Assembly: GCA_951640165.1 (NCBI GenBank)
Contig: OX621246.1
Location: 9,511,001 to 9,575,000, forward strand
Reading direction: 5' to 3'
Source: Pseudoips prasinana
Lineage: Eukaryota > Arthropoda > Insecta > Lepidoptera > Nolidae
DNA length: 64,000 nt
Under the pieces are notes generated by a model. The model did not search any database and was not told the DNA's origin. It saw only the letters and a program-made list of their open reading frames with translations. The position numbers and the translations under genes are program-made. Below are positions 20,898-30,818 of the stretch, one piece after another (the first letter of the stretch is position 1; each line of letters opens with the position of its first letter).

Positions 20898-22492
20898 AAT
20901 GTTCGATAGCACTTTGCGTCTAGTTTGTAATAGCGATTCGCTGTTTATTCGAAACACAGATTATCAGATAAAAATATACATTAAATCAATTAAAACAGCG
21001 AACTAAGGGGATACTATTGTGTAAAATTAATTCCTTCACCGCATGCTTCCTCCCTGGATACAATACACCAACTCAGAAATTCGGTTTGGCAGAAATTGTT
21101 ATTAGTCAAAATTTCAAACGTTCTAAATGAAAGTTTTCGGGATTTACTTAATTGTATCATTTGACAGGCGTAAAGCCTTACACAGCGATGGAGTTCAACA
21201 GAATTTGAGAAGACTCCGTGAATTATTAAATTTTGTCCTTGTCGTGGAACAAAAAATATTGTTTCTGAAGTTAAGACTAAGTTATAAATCTGATAAAGGC
21301 TCCACTTTGCCTTTGCAGAATTGCCGACTTATAATATAGGAACAATAATTTTATTGTGAAATTTATTAAAGTTAGTTTGATTTAAATATTTGTCTAAATA
21401 AATACCTTTTTAGGTAAGAATAGGTAAGTCATAGCTGATAGGAATATATATATCATAATACACCAGGATACATTATGGTTTTCACATAGAGTCTTAAAAT
21501 ATGTAATATTGCACTTCGTGGCTAAAATTCAGCAATCACAGCCAGAATCTACGGAGAATAGCCAACTGTAACAATACATTAGCATCTGCGTAAACTGGTG
21601 TATTCTCTGGTAAACTGGAGAGCAATTAAGTGCAAGACCGAAGGATTCAATTGACAACATTTCAAAACTGACACCACCTTAAAACAAAAATACTATTTCT
21701 TTATTTTTGTATCCTGAGTTCAAATATTTTTTTTTTATTTCTTCATTTCTGAGGAAAAAAATAAAAACAAAAAAATGTGTGATGACGTCACTTATACGGC
21801 GGACGAGGTAGTTTCCTTTGCCTAAGCATTCGAATGTTTTAAACGTAAACATTAGTGTCAAACAAGACATGTCAAATTGTCAATTGTCACTCACGGTTTT
21901 AAATTTCGAAACTTTCATGGTGACTTAATGAAACATAATAAGGATAATAACACTGGAAATGAATTTAATATTGATGATTTTAATTTAATTTGAAATTGAA
22001 AACATTAAACAAACGTAAACAAGTTTAGGCGCCAACGAGTTTTACAAGACATTGATTTTTTTTTGACGGGTTACATTAAAGCAAATATCGATGGCTATTC
22101 CACCGTATGTATGACGTCATTTGCCGCTTACGTCTTTTTAGAATACATCGAATTTCAAAGTTGAAATCATAATTCCGCAAAAAGGAAAAATATGGGTGCC
22201 CTAGTTTTGGATTTACTGTTAATTAACGCAATAATACATGCCAGTAAAAAATATGAAATGTTGTGAATTGTCTCTGGGCATGCACTGACGTTTGAAGACG
22301 ATTTATACAACTGTCGATCCAAGTTATTAAACTTCGGCGCGACCCTCTCGTCCTATTGAGGATCGGAGAGGGCATTCCATAGATATGGATGCAAACAAAG
22401 GGTCATAGAGGTTGCGGGTGGTCGCGGCTCGTTCACGATCGCACTCTCTGCCGGCGAGTACGGTATATCGGTTTGTGTGTAGCGTCACAAAA
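20898..22492. other. No recognised feature
   Basis: AT-rich DNA with no clear gene. The stretch at about 22325-22490 is GC-richer and could be an old transposon piece, but no domain can be read from it. Confidence 0.3.
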
Positions 22493-22742
22493 GTCTCTGG
22501 GCTTCGGCTAACTCGCCGAACATCGATTTGTCAAATGGACTTCAAATAAATAAAGGTTAAAAATGACTTAATCAATCATTAAATCGGCTTCAACGTTGAC
22601 AATAAATTCCGGACCATTTACGACGTCACATGTGCTCATGGAAGCCGATTTAACAATTGATTAAGTGATTTTTAACCTTTATTTATTTGAACGCCACTTA
22701 AGAAATCGATGTTTGGCGAGTTAGCCGGTAGAGCCCCTGGTC
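22493..22742. mobile_element. Long-inverted-repeat MITE, copy 2
   Basis: Same element as at 9741-9992: GGCTAACTCGCCGAACATCG near the left end, GTTAGCCGGTAGAGCCCCTG at the right end, and internal ACTTAATCAATCATTAAATC, TTACGACGTCACATGTGC and GCCGATTTAACAATTGATT. The left terminus is more diverged than the right. It is not inside a SINE, unlike copy 1. Confidence 0.85.
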
Positions 22743-23188
22743 TTGATTTAATCCGCGACGACTCTATCTGCATTTGGAACATTAATTCGTATGTCATATA
22801 CCTACTTCATAAACATTATCTTGTTGCTCATGTCTATTACTTACTTGCTCTGTGACAATACACTTACCCACATTTTAAGTGATATCATTGTCTGACCTAA
22901 AATTAAACAAATTTTTAACAGAATATGTGTCTACTTATGTCTTTCTCAGTCGGCTATTTTTCTTTTTATACTACTTTGAAATGGATGTCTGTAATTGTTA
23001 AAACAAGGCAAGACAAGAAATATATCTAAATAACTTAATATCATTTATGTATCAGTGTATGCATTATTGATATTCCTTAATTAATGAAATTGAATAAAAT
23101 ATACACTTCACCTCTAGATAAACGAGAGCCTGTAGCTGGGTTGTTAGCTGTAAAAGGACCGACACATGACATTTAAAAGTACCCAAAT
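22743..23188. other. No recognised feature
   Basis: AT-rich; nothing recognised. Confidence 0.35.
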
Positions 23189-23329
23189 GTACAGACGCAG
23201 CGCATCAAGCTACCCCAATCTGGCAAATTTCCCCAATTGAAAGTGAACCTTATGCTTATGGGATAAAGTTGAAAATCTATAAAAGAAATTTGACAGTTTG
23301 GGGTAGCTGGATGTGCTGGCGTCTGTACA
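23189..23329. mobile_element. Small MITE (TGTACAGACG ends)
   Basis: 141 bp with imperfect inverted arms of about 44 bp. The left arm reads TGTACAGACGCAGCGCATC and AGCTACCCCAATCTGGC; the right reads GACAGTTTGGGGTAGCTGG and GGCGTCTGTACA. The middle holds CTTATGGGATAAAGTTG. A partial second copy lies at 45.46 kb. No coding capacity. Confidence 0.75.
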
Positions 23330-24769
23330 TAAATACTTACTGTTTTCTTTCCTTTTTCTTGTGACATATGTATCCTAATAATGATATCAAATAGTACTAA
23401 AATTATTAACATGACAGAAACAGGTCGGGTCAGGATAAAAGAATAAAAATCATTTTCATTAATTTACTGAATTGGTAGGCACGAACTGAAATACGCGGGT
23501 AATCCTATTTGAATAAAAGTAGGTAGTTTTATTACACTCTAGGCAACGTCTTAGCGTCGTATTTTACAAGAAAGTGGTTTTATACCTCACTGGTCTTATA
23601 TTCCAGATTTTCTGGATGATTGCTTTGATCTTTTGTGTCAGTTTTTGTTTTATAAACGTAGTCTTAAACGTTCCTATTCAACATTTTTCGACTTTTTTAA
23701 TACGCCTCAGACAAGTGAAATGAGTATAATACATTTTTTTATTTATTCTTTGTTTTGTGTTTTTAATTTTTTCTTAGCTGTATCATTTTTAACACGCTTT
23801 TATTACCTTCACTTGTTACTATATATGTAAGAAAATCTTGGAATCTTAATTATCCACTCCCATCATTTGGGTATCGAATGAAAGGGTTTGCTGTCAGGAA
23901 TACAAAAAAATAGTCACGTGACTTAAATCCAATATGGCGGACGTCTCAAGATGGCGGACAGGCTATTTGAAATGCACCTTTTGTAATTTATTGTGCGTGC
24001 TAAAAGCGTGTTTTTTAAACTTATAATTTATTTATTCATGATATTTATTTGTGAGACAGCTCAATTTTCCTTGTCACATTGTAAGAAAGGTTTGTGACAA
24101 TCATCAGGTGCCAGTAGATGTAGTTATTAGTGCTACAACAGTAAAATGTTGTTAAAATGCTGATTTCGAGCCATTTCGAACTTGAACGGATTTTTGTATG
24201 TGTATTTTTATAGTCCGTACAATTTCCTGAATAATCTTTTTTTGTTCTTCAATATATTAAATCTAAGAAAAATACAACTGAACACGCTAATATTGTGTTT
24301 TACTTGATGAAATTCTGTTTACATGCCCACTTGAATCTGGTAGTAGAGCCGCTGAGTTTGTTGTTTTTCTTCTCAGTCAGGCTGCATTGGACCCTGTTAA
24401 AGCATTAAAGCGTAACCGTCGTTATGAGCACAAGGTCCGCAATAATAACAATATTATTTTTTATACCTAAAAATTTACAGAACCATATAGACACAACGTA
24501 GTAAAATATATTTAAATTATAAATGTCGACTCTTAAAAGTATCTAAACTTATAAATAACCACTTTCACCGTAATTTGAATAAGCTAACTAAGTAACTTAA
24601 ACATTACTATAATAAATTAAATATAAATTCTAAAGGATTCTATTATAATTCTAGTAGTACTACAAAATGTACTGAATATTTACAAGCGCTTCTTTAAATT
24701 TTACGTTAGGAATAACCTAAAGAAAAAATATTTTATCTTTATATTATATAGAGTTACCCATAACTCATG
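23330..24769. other. Mostly unrecognised; two ATGGCGGAC motifs near 23940
   Basis: AT-rich. ATGGCGGAC occurs twice 17 bases apart (23934 and 23951), resembling the GCCAT core bound by Pho/YY1 factors. No other feature is recognised. Confidence 0.3.
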
Positions 24770-24945
24770 CTGTGTAGTGACGGCATAGAATATCATCACC
24801 CCATCGTATTCCATGGGGGCGGGCGGGGGGCTTAGTAATCGTCCGAAATTCCAGAGAACAGGCGATTATAACATATCCCCCCATTTTTTAGGGAGGCTTT
24901 TGTCCAGCAGTGGACGTACTTTGACTAACATGATCATGACCCATA
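24770..24945 (+). mobile_element. LINE-tailed non-autonomous element, copy 3
   Basis: ATCATCACCCCATCG at the start, CAGAGAACAGGCGATTATAAC in the middle (an internal deletion against copies 1 and 4), and AGGCTTTTGTCCAGCAGTGG with ACGTACTTTGACTAACATGA at the end. Confidence 0.65.
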
Positions 24946-25145
24946 ACTCACCGGTTTGTAAGTGATTTGCGAAATTACGAATCTAGGCCATGTCAGGCGG
25001 AGAGAAATACATTTTGACAGCTTGTTATATTTTTGAATATTTTTTAATACATAGTTTTTATTATTAACTATGATTTCATTTATTATTTTTAGCATTTTAA
25101 ACATGCTATACTGAAAACAAATTTCAGACATCTTTAAAATGAATT

Positions 25146-25350
25146 TTATAAATATAAGCGCGGGTGGGAAACGAACCGACGACCACGGGCCCCATGGGCG
25201 TTAACCGCTGTGCCACCGCACCGTGGTACTGACACTTCGAATTTATACAATCCAAACGATATTTCTTAAAGCGCCTTAAAAAGCGTTAAGAAATATCGAA
25301 TACCCCGTGGTCGTGGGTTCGATTCCCATCCGCACTTAAATTTATACATT
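25146..25350. mobile_element. Fold-back pair of SINE heads
   Basis: A minus-strand tRNA-like head at about 25155-25226 (GTGGGAAACGAACCGACGAC, CCGCTGTGCCACCGCACC) faces a plus-strand B-box half at about 25300-25335 (GTGGTCGTGGGTTCGATTCC). Between them lie complementary inner blocks, CGATATTTCTTAAAGCGC and GCGTTAAGAAATATCG. The whole stretch folds into a hairpin. Confidence 0.65.
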
Positions 25351-26357
25351 CATTTTTTGTCTGAAAAAATCTAGTGATAGATAGCTTGTGTAAAATGGAG
25401 TGGCAATACTGCACCAACCCTTTATCAATGATGATTATACCCTGTCACTTGGGTCCATCATAAAATAAAAATAATTCATTAACCTATCGCAAATCTTATA
25501 AACTTAGAATGGGCTTACTATTACTTAGGCTTGCATGCAAAAAAAATAACTTGTTGATTGATAAACAATTGTCTTATAATACCAAATAAACATACAGAAT
25601 TGAAATATAATACGGAATACATCATTACTCCGCAAATAAATACTGCGGAGTAATGATTTCTGTAATTATATTTACTCTGAACATTACTGGCTCATAATGT
25701 TTCCTATTATTAATAACGAAAATATAAGGCACATTTATCAACTTCTAAATTTCTACGAATGATATTTTAAGTATATACATACGCAGTAAAAGACTTTTCT
25801 CGAAGCAAGAAAAAGTTAAATATATCATTAATTTCTCGGAGGAGCGCCTAATAAGAGTCTTATGTTTTCAATCTCATCAATCTTTGGGGCACATGTATAA
25901 AATCCCCTTTTACTCAAAAACTCAAAAGCCCAAACGCGTCACTGAATAAATTCAATTAAGTCAAAGAAGTAAAAAAAAAGAAGTATTCATTAAAAAATCA
26001 AGCGTGGGTATTTGATCTAAAGCTAAGAGGCTCGGGGTCTCTCGTTTGGTGTCTGGAGAGCTCTCGTGACACCCTCTGAAGGAACTACTAGTACCGCGAC
26101 ACTCCAGATTACGAGGTGCACGATGTTCTTATATTTAATTAGTTTGCGCCCCTCGTGACAAATATGCTAATGCGCTTTTTTTAACGTTGTTAGGAAATAA
26201 AATAAGAATAAACTTGGCCTTGTCTTGAATTTGGAACATGAATAATTTAGGATACTTTACACGTAAGACTGGACAAGTATTAAAATAAAATCAGATTTAT
26301 TTCTGGCAGTGAACCCATATAAAAATTATACATCAATTAATAATTATATTACATAAC
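25351..26357. other. No recognised feature except a 14-bp palindrome at 25622-25658
   Basis: ATCATTACTCCGCA, a 9-base spacer, then its perfect complement. The rest is AT-rich and unrecognised. Confidence 0.4.
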
Positions 26358-26633
26358 ATTATAATAATAATAATATCCTGGGACATTATTTACACACGGC
26401 CATCTGATCCCAAACTAAACAGAGCTTGTACTATGGACACCAGATAACTGATATACGACATATGTACACTATTTTTTTTTGTAAATACATACTTATATAT
26501 GTAGATAAATTACACCCAGACTCAGGACAAACAGGCATGTTCATGCACACAAATATCTGTCCTAGGTGGGAATCAAACCCACGACCTCCGGCGTGAAAAG
26601 CAAGCATTTGCCAACCACGCCAACAGGCCCGTC
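26358..26633 (-). mobile_element. tRNA-derived SINE, family A (best full copy)
   Basis: On the minus strand: head with A-box-like TTGGCGTGGTTGGCAAATG, B-box GTGGGTTTGATTCCCACC, body ACAGATATTTGTGTGCATG, TTTGTCCTGAGTCTGGGTG, GTTTGGGATCAGATGGCCGT and AATAATGTCCCAGGATATT, and an (ATT)n tail at 26358-26375. At about 275 bp it is essentially complete. Copies at 306, 27659, 47226 and 62181 share the body. Confidence 0.9.
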
Positions 26634-26999
26634 AAATTATAATACGAATAAATAGAGATGACTTAGGAATATCAATTGCCATATACAAAGAAGAGGTTAA
26701 TGTCGTATATGGGACGTAATATTCCATTGTCAGATGTGTAATCGGCTTATAAATGAGACCCGCGCTTTTCTCGAAACAGCACAAAACCATCCATCCCGTT
26801 CAACCCAAACATCAGTTCATTTCATTAGAACATCAGTGTTTTAAATAAACAATGAAACAGATATAATAGGAAACATACAGCCAATTACAGGTTTCCACGG
26901 ATAGCGACTGATACACACATACAATGCTTCCGATTTTACTCTTAAACAGAGTAGCTGAAGACATTATGTTAAAAGTTATTGGAAAAAATTAAGGTTCAG
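26634..26999. other. No recognised feature
   Basis: AT-rich; nothing recognised. Confidence 0.35.
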
Positions 27000-27362
27000 C
27001 TGCCTGCGTGCCACCTCGCTCTTGGTATTAAATTGGTCAAATCAAACTCTTTACATAATTTATTAAAATCCTTGCTTACTCGCACTATATATGAATTTTA
27101 CCTATAATTCGACGAAAATGGAATTGATATAGGTGTATGAAGTCTAGGCGATCTTTGGGGAACGTTAAAGTGCAGTTTCTGTAAAATATGGGGACAGTCA
27201 ATCTCATTAGATAATAGCTTTAATAAAAACGTGCAATCGGCCAAACGCCTTCGATTTATTAGAGGTTGAATGTGGAACTTCTTACATAGGTCTAAGTGAT
27301 TCGTAGAACTGTAAGGGATTTTGAGACGAAAACAAAGGAACTTCATAAAACGTTTTTGAATA
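27000..27362 (-). pseudogene. LINE ORF2 C-terminal remnant
   Basis: The minus strand encodes FMKFLCFRLKIPYSS, then RRRLADCTFLLKLLSNEID, HFNVPQRSPRLHTPI and, after one in-frame TAA, RVSKDFNKLCKEFDL. The ADxxFLxKLLxNEIDCPxxLxxLxFxVPxRxxR pattern is typical of the region after the reverse transcriptase in insect CR1/Jockey-type ORF2. The longest uninterrupted frame is 27098-27346; the stop near 27098 and the 5' truncation near 27362 show it is dead. The protein seems to end near 27005. Confidence 0.7.
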
Positions 27363-27658
27363 TTTTATTTATTTAAAGTGTACATTTGAGTAATAGATGT
27401 GTCAGTTGCTCAGTTTCATCGGTACATTTTGTATAGTACTGCTGAACTGTTTTGATTTCCCAAGCTGCCCACATTTATACGCCAGTGGCGTTAAATTTTC
27501 TGCAGTACCATTGGGCAAGTAAGAGTGATCTAGGCAAGTAAGAACTTTGTCTTAGTAGGACATATTAAAAGTTGCTTGTATTTATGCATGCATGCATTCA
27601 CGCATGATCAACGAACTTTTTATGGGATTTCCATAGTATCTCCAAAAAGGAAAGTACT
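27363..27658. other. No recognised feature
   Basis: AT-rich; nothing recognised. Confidence 0.35.
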
Positions 27659-27861
27659 ATAATAATAATAATATCCTGGGACATTATTTACACACGGCCA
27701 CCTGATCCCAAACTAAGCAAAGCTTGTACTATGGAAACTAGATAACTGATATACTACATATACCTACTACTTTTCTTTTGGTAAATAGATAATTTACACC
27801 CAGACTTAGGACAAAATGACAAATATCTGTCCCGGGTGGGAATCGAACCCACGACCTATAT
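27659..27861 (-). mobile_element. tRNA-derived SINE, family A, head-truncated
   Basis: Same tail and body as the copy at 26358, with the (ATT)n tail at 27659-27675. The B box (GTGGGTTCGATTCCCACC) is present, but the A-box side is missing beyond about 27861. Confidence 0.85.
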
Positions 27862-27954
27862 ACTATAAGCATTAATTATTTGTTTTATCTTTACCAGCAC
27901 GATATTTTTACGATTTGATTAAAATAATGTAGGTATGTCTAAAACATATTTCTA

Positions 27955-28095
27955 AATGCATATATATTATAGATAAATTACGCCTAGACAAATAATCGAG
28001 TTCATCACAAAAAGATTTGTCATGGGTGGGCATCGAACTCACGACCTCTGGCTTTGCAGTCAGGGTCACTAACCACTAGACCAACAAGCCAGGCA
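27955..28095 (-). mobile_element. tRNA-derived SINE head and partial body
   Basis: On the minus strand: TGCCTGGCTTGTTGGTC, TAGTGGTTAGTGACCCTGAC (A box), GAGGTCGTGAGTTCGATGCC (B box), then CATGACAAATC and a short body. The A box is better preserved than in the other SINEs here. The 3' tail is lost. Confidence 0.75.
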
Positions 28096-28269
28096 CTCAT
28101 ACTGCACTCGCCGTAAGGATATATTGTCATTGGGTCCAAAACACTTACAAAGTTATCAAAATCGACTCATGTTATGGGCCCGGTAGTTCATAATCAGCTC
28201 CCAGAGGGTATATATAGTAACTGTCTTAACTCTCGTGGATATTATCTAAGAGTCGCTTAAGACGCTGAT
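28096..28269. other. No recognised feature
   Basis: Short unassigned stretch between a SINE and a LINE remnant. Confidence 0.4.
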
Positions 28270-28765
28270 TCGTCGTCGAGTCGAACGGGCTAAACTTATG
28301 ATGAATATTTTAAAGTTAATAATAATTACAACTTTAATGTATGGATGTGAAGGTTGGGTTTGGCAGAAAAAGAATGCAAATAGAATAAATGCAGTGGCAA
28401 TGAGAGCTTTGAGAAGTATGTGTGGTGTGACTTTGATAGACAGAGTACGAAATACTGATGTAAAAAAGCGTTGTGGTGTGAAAGAAGATGTAGTCACAAA
28501 AATTGAAAGGTATGCCGAGATGGTTTGGGCATTTAGAAAGGATGGATCAAAGAAGCTTGACAAAAGAAGTACACCTGGCCTGTGTGAATGGTACAACCGG
28601 AATGAAGACCTCGCAGACCGAATCGGAGACATTATTAAGAAAAGCCAGGTCAGAAGTACCCTAAACCAGCGAGTATGTATGAAGAATATAATAACAGTCA
28701 ACGATGCAAACAAGATCGTGTCAAATGTCTATGCCTACCCCTCAGGGAAACAGGAGTGATTATGT
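28270..28765 (+). pseudogene. LINE I (RTE-like) ORF2 C-terminal remnant
   Basis: A 153-residue frame (28298-28759) begins with MYGCEGWVWQKKNANRINA, continues with MRALRSMCGVTLIDRVRNTD and RCGVKEDVVTKIERYAEMVW, and ends with YAYPSGKQE. This is the post-reverse-transcriptase end of a lepidopteran RTE-like ORF2. Residues about 88-108 are out of frame compared with the copy at 45.8 kb (there: RRLTKEVYLACMNGTTGRG), so two compensating indels keep the frame open. The reverse transcriptase and endonuclease are absent. A long frame here is therefore not evidence of a working gene. Confidence 0.8.
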
Positions 28766-29107
28766 ATGTAATAAAAATTATGTGTTGACTTTTTATTTGT
28801 ATTTTATTTTACTTATTCACTGAAAGGATTTGATATTAATTTATTTTTATTTATATTTGCTTTTCACATTTAGACGTTTTTAGGTTGTTATTATTTGTGA
28901 ACATTTTTGACATATAATTCATATTACCAAGAAGTGACTGCGGTCACCTGATAGAGCGAATCTAAGGCATCGTAATAACAATTGAGATCTCTCGCTATAA
29001 AATGGAAAGCTCACTGAGTAGCCTAGATTTTCTACAAATATGAACACGGAATATTTTTTTGTTGAAAGATGTCTTTTGTTTTTTTATCATACTAATAATA
29101 TCTGTTA
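28766..29107. other. Possible LINE 3' flank, otherwise unrecognised
   Basis: AT-rich sequence after the LINE stop codon; no clear tail found. Confidence 0.3.
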
Positions 29108-29260
29108 CCCTACTAATATTATAAAGGTGAAAGTTTGTAGGTATGGATGGATGGATGTTTGTTACTCTTTCACGTAAGAACTACTTAATGGATTTTAATG
29201 AAACTTTACAATAATATAGCTTATACATCAGAATAACACATAGGCTATAATTTATAAAGA
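29108..29260 (+). mobile_element. Helitron-like element, 3'-truncated
   Basis: Starts CCCTACTAATATTATAAAGG and contains TGTTACTCTTTCACG and AATAACACATAGGCTATAAT. It lacks the hairpin and CTAG end found in the copy 90 bp downstream. Confidence 0.7.
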
Positions 29261-29352
29261 TATTGTGTGAATTCTCCAAAATATGACAATAAGTGTCAAG
29301 TACTCGTAAGTATTCCGGCGTGCACTGCCAAAACCGATAGAGGTATAATACA

Positions 29353-29525
29353 TCCTACTAATGTTATAAATGCGAAAGTTTGTGAGTATACTAAACCAGA
29401 TAGTATACCAAAACTAATGAACGAATTTTGATGAAGCTTTGTAGTAATATAGCTCTTATATCCGAATAACACATAGGCTATAATTTACAAAGTTTAACGT
29501 TGGTGAAACCGCGGGGCATAGCTAG
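29353..29525 (+). mobile_element. Short Helitron-like element, complete
   Basis: Begins A|TCCTACTAATGTTATAAATG and ends GTTGGTGAAACCGCGGGGC, ATAGCTAG|T. 173 bp. Both Helitron ends and the A/T target are visible. It lies in the same orientation as the truncated copy just upstream. Confidence 0.85.
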
Positions 29526-30131
29526 TTCCTGGTATTTTTTTAGGCATATACATTACTTTATTGTTCTGCGTTTTACTCAGCGTAAGCCGTTATCCTAGAC
29601 TCGTGTTTAAGATGTTGAAACTTTGTTCCAAGTAGTTACGTACATTTGGCTTCGGCTTAGAGATGAGAAGTTTCTAATAACATTATGTAATATGTCAGTT
29701 ACAAGAAGATACATTTATGTGAAATTTAGTTACATTTATGGGCTTCGGGCTTGTTGCTATTTAATTAAATGTGTACAGCAATCTTTAGTGTTAACCTAAT
29801 AATTGCGAAAACTTTGCCCTACGGTTGGGCTAGAACTCATCGTAAAACCCTCGAAAATGCGAAGGTTCTAGGTTCATTCGAGAGATGGACCAAAATAATT
29901 ACCATTGGTAGCCGAAATAAAACCGGTACAATTTCAGCGTTCACTAACCAAATATGCATACATTTTTTGTTTTGGTATGGAAGGGGGAATACCTATGCAT
30001 CCCCGCACCAAACCTAACCTGCCGTGGTCTTCTCTTGGCGCCTGATTGGGGAAGCCCCGGGAACGCGGGTATGCCTCTCCGGTGCCCCCCTTTTGCGCCA
30101 TCTCCCAGATAGTTGAGACATGTGTCCTGTC
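29526..30131. other. No recognised feature
   Basis: Contains a GC-richer patch at about 30000-30110 that resembles nothing I can name. An 82-residue frame at 29769-30017 has no recognisable motif. Confidence 0.3.
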
Positions 30132-30178
30132 AATTTCCCATTATCAGTGTTCTAGAACAACACTGATAATGGGAAATT
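30132..30178. repeat. Perfect 20-bp inverted repeat, 7-base loop
   Basis: Left arm 30132-30151, loop CTAGAAC, right arm 30159-30178, fully complementary. Confidence 0.9.
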
Positions 30179-30239
30179 ACATATTTCTTCTGAAAAAACA
30201 ACGCCCACACTATGGAACTACATCCGTAATTGAGGTGAA

Positions 30240-30655
30240 TTTACGACCATTTTTTTATGCTGGATGGGTTTGCGCTCGACCGCGATGGTAAGTGAATACG
30301 TGGTCGAAGGTGGACCGCGCGTACCCATAATATACCTGTTCACTCTAGCCTTGAATAAACCCATATTGTTTGAGTCTGGAAATACGTCGTTCGGGAGGGT
30401 GTTCCACTACTTATCCGTGCTTATGATGAAAGAGGAAGCAAAGCCCATAGTACGGCATAATGGGATGTCAACAAAAAAGCGGTGGAGACCCTCCCGACGC
30501 CTCGTAGTCCGATGTAAAAAGGGGAAGGAGGGATAAGTTCATGGAGGTCTTGAGCGTATTCTCCATGAAACAGCCTATAGAAAACCGATAAAGTTGCAAC
30601 CTGACGCCTATGATCCAAGCTGTGCAGCTTTTTATTTGTTAGGTCTCTGCAATGC
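30240..30655 (-). pseudogene. LINE ORF2 C-terminal remnant
   Basis: The minus strand reads LDHRRQVATLSVFYRLFHGE and LHELIPPSPF, then after a frame change WNTLPNDVFPDS, GLFKARVNRYIMGTRGPP and STTYSL. The sequence [RR].[A].LS[LV]FYR..HGE...[DE]L..[IL]P followed by WN.LP..VFP......FK..V is the end of many lepidopteran CR1/Jockey-like ORF2 proteins. At least one frameshift and one internal stop are present, and the reverse transcriptase is absent. The fragment at 50.5 kb is a related family. Confidence 0.7.
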
Positions 30656-30818
30656 AATAATAATATACAATTCACGGACACAGAGCACACCCAGACTCAG
30701 AATATCAGCATTTGGATCACACAAATAGTTGTCCTAGGCTAATTGATGTCGAAACAGCAGAGCTGGTAGCGAGGTAGGAGCGAGGCAACCACTTTAACCA
30801 CTACGCCAATCGTGCAAT
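30656..30818 (-). mobile_element. tRNA-derived SINE, family C
   Basis: Plus-strand order: TATACAATTCACGGACACAG, CACACCCAGACTC, CACACAAATAGTTGTCC, and CCACTTTAACCACTACGCC at the A-box side. It abuts the LINE remnant. Confidence 0.65.

Noticed and set aside
27835..27861. tRNA gene suggested by GTGGGAATCGAACCCACGAC
   Set aside because: It is the T-arm/B-box part of a SINE head. No acceptor stem or anticodon arm can be drawn, and a SINE body and tail follow.
28246..28713. 155-codon minus-strand frame
   Set aside because: It is the complement of the LINE I remnant on the plus strand.
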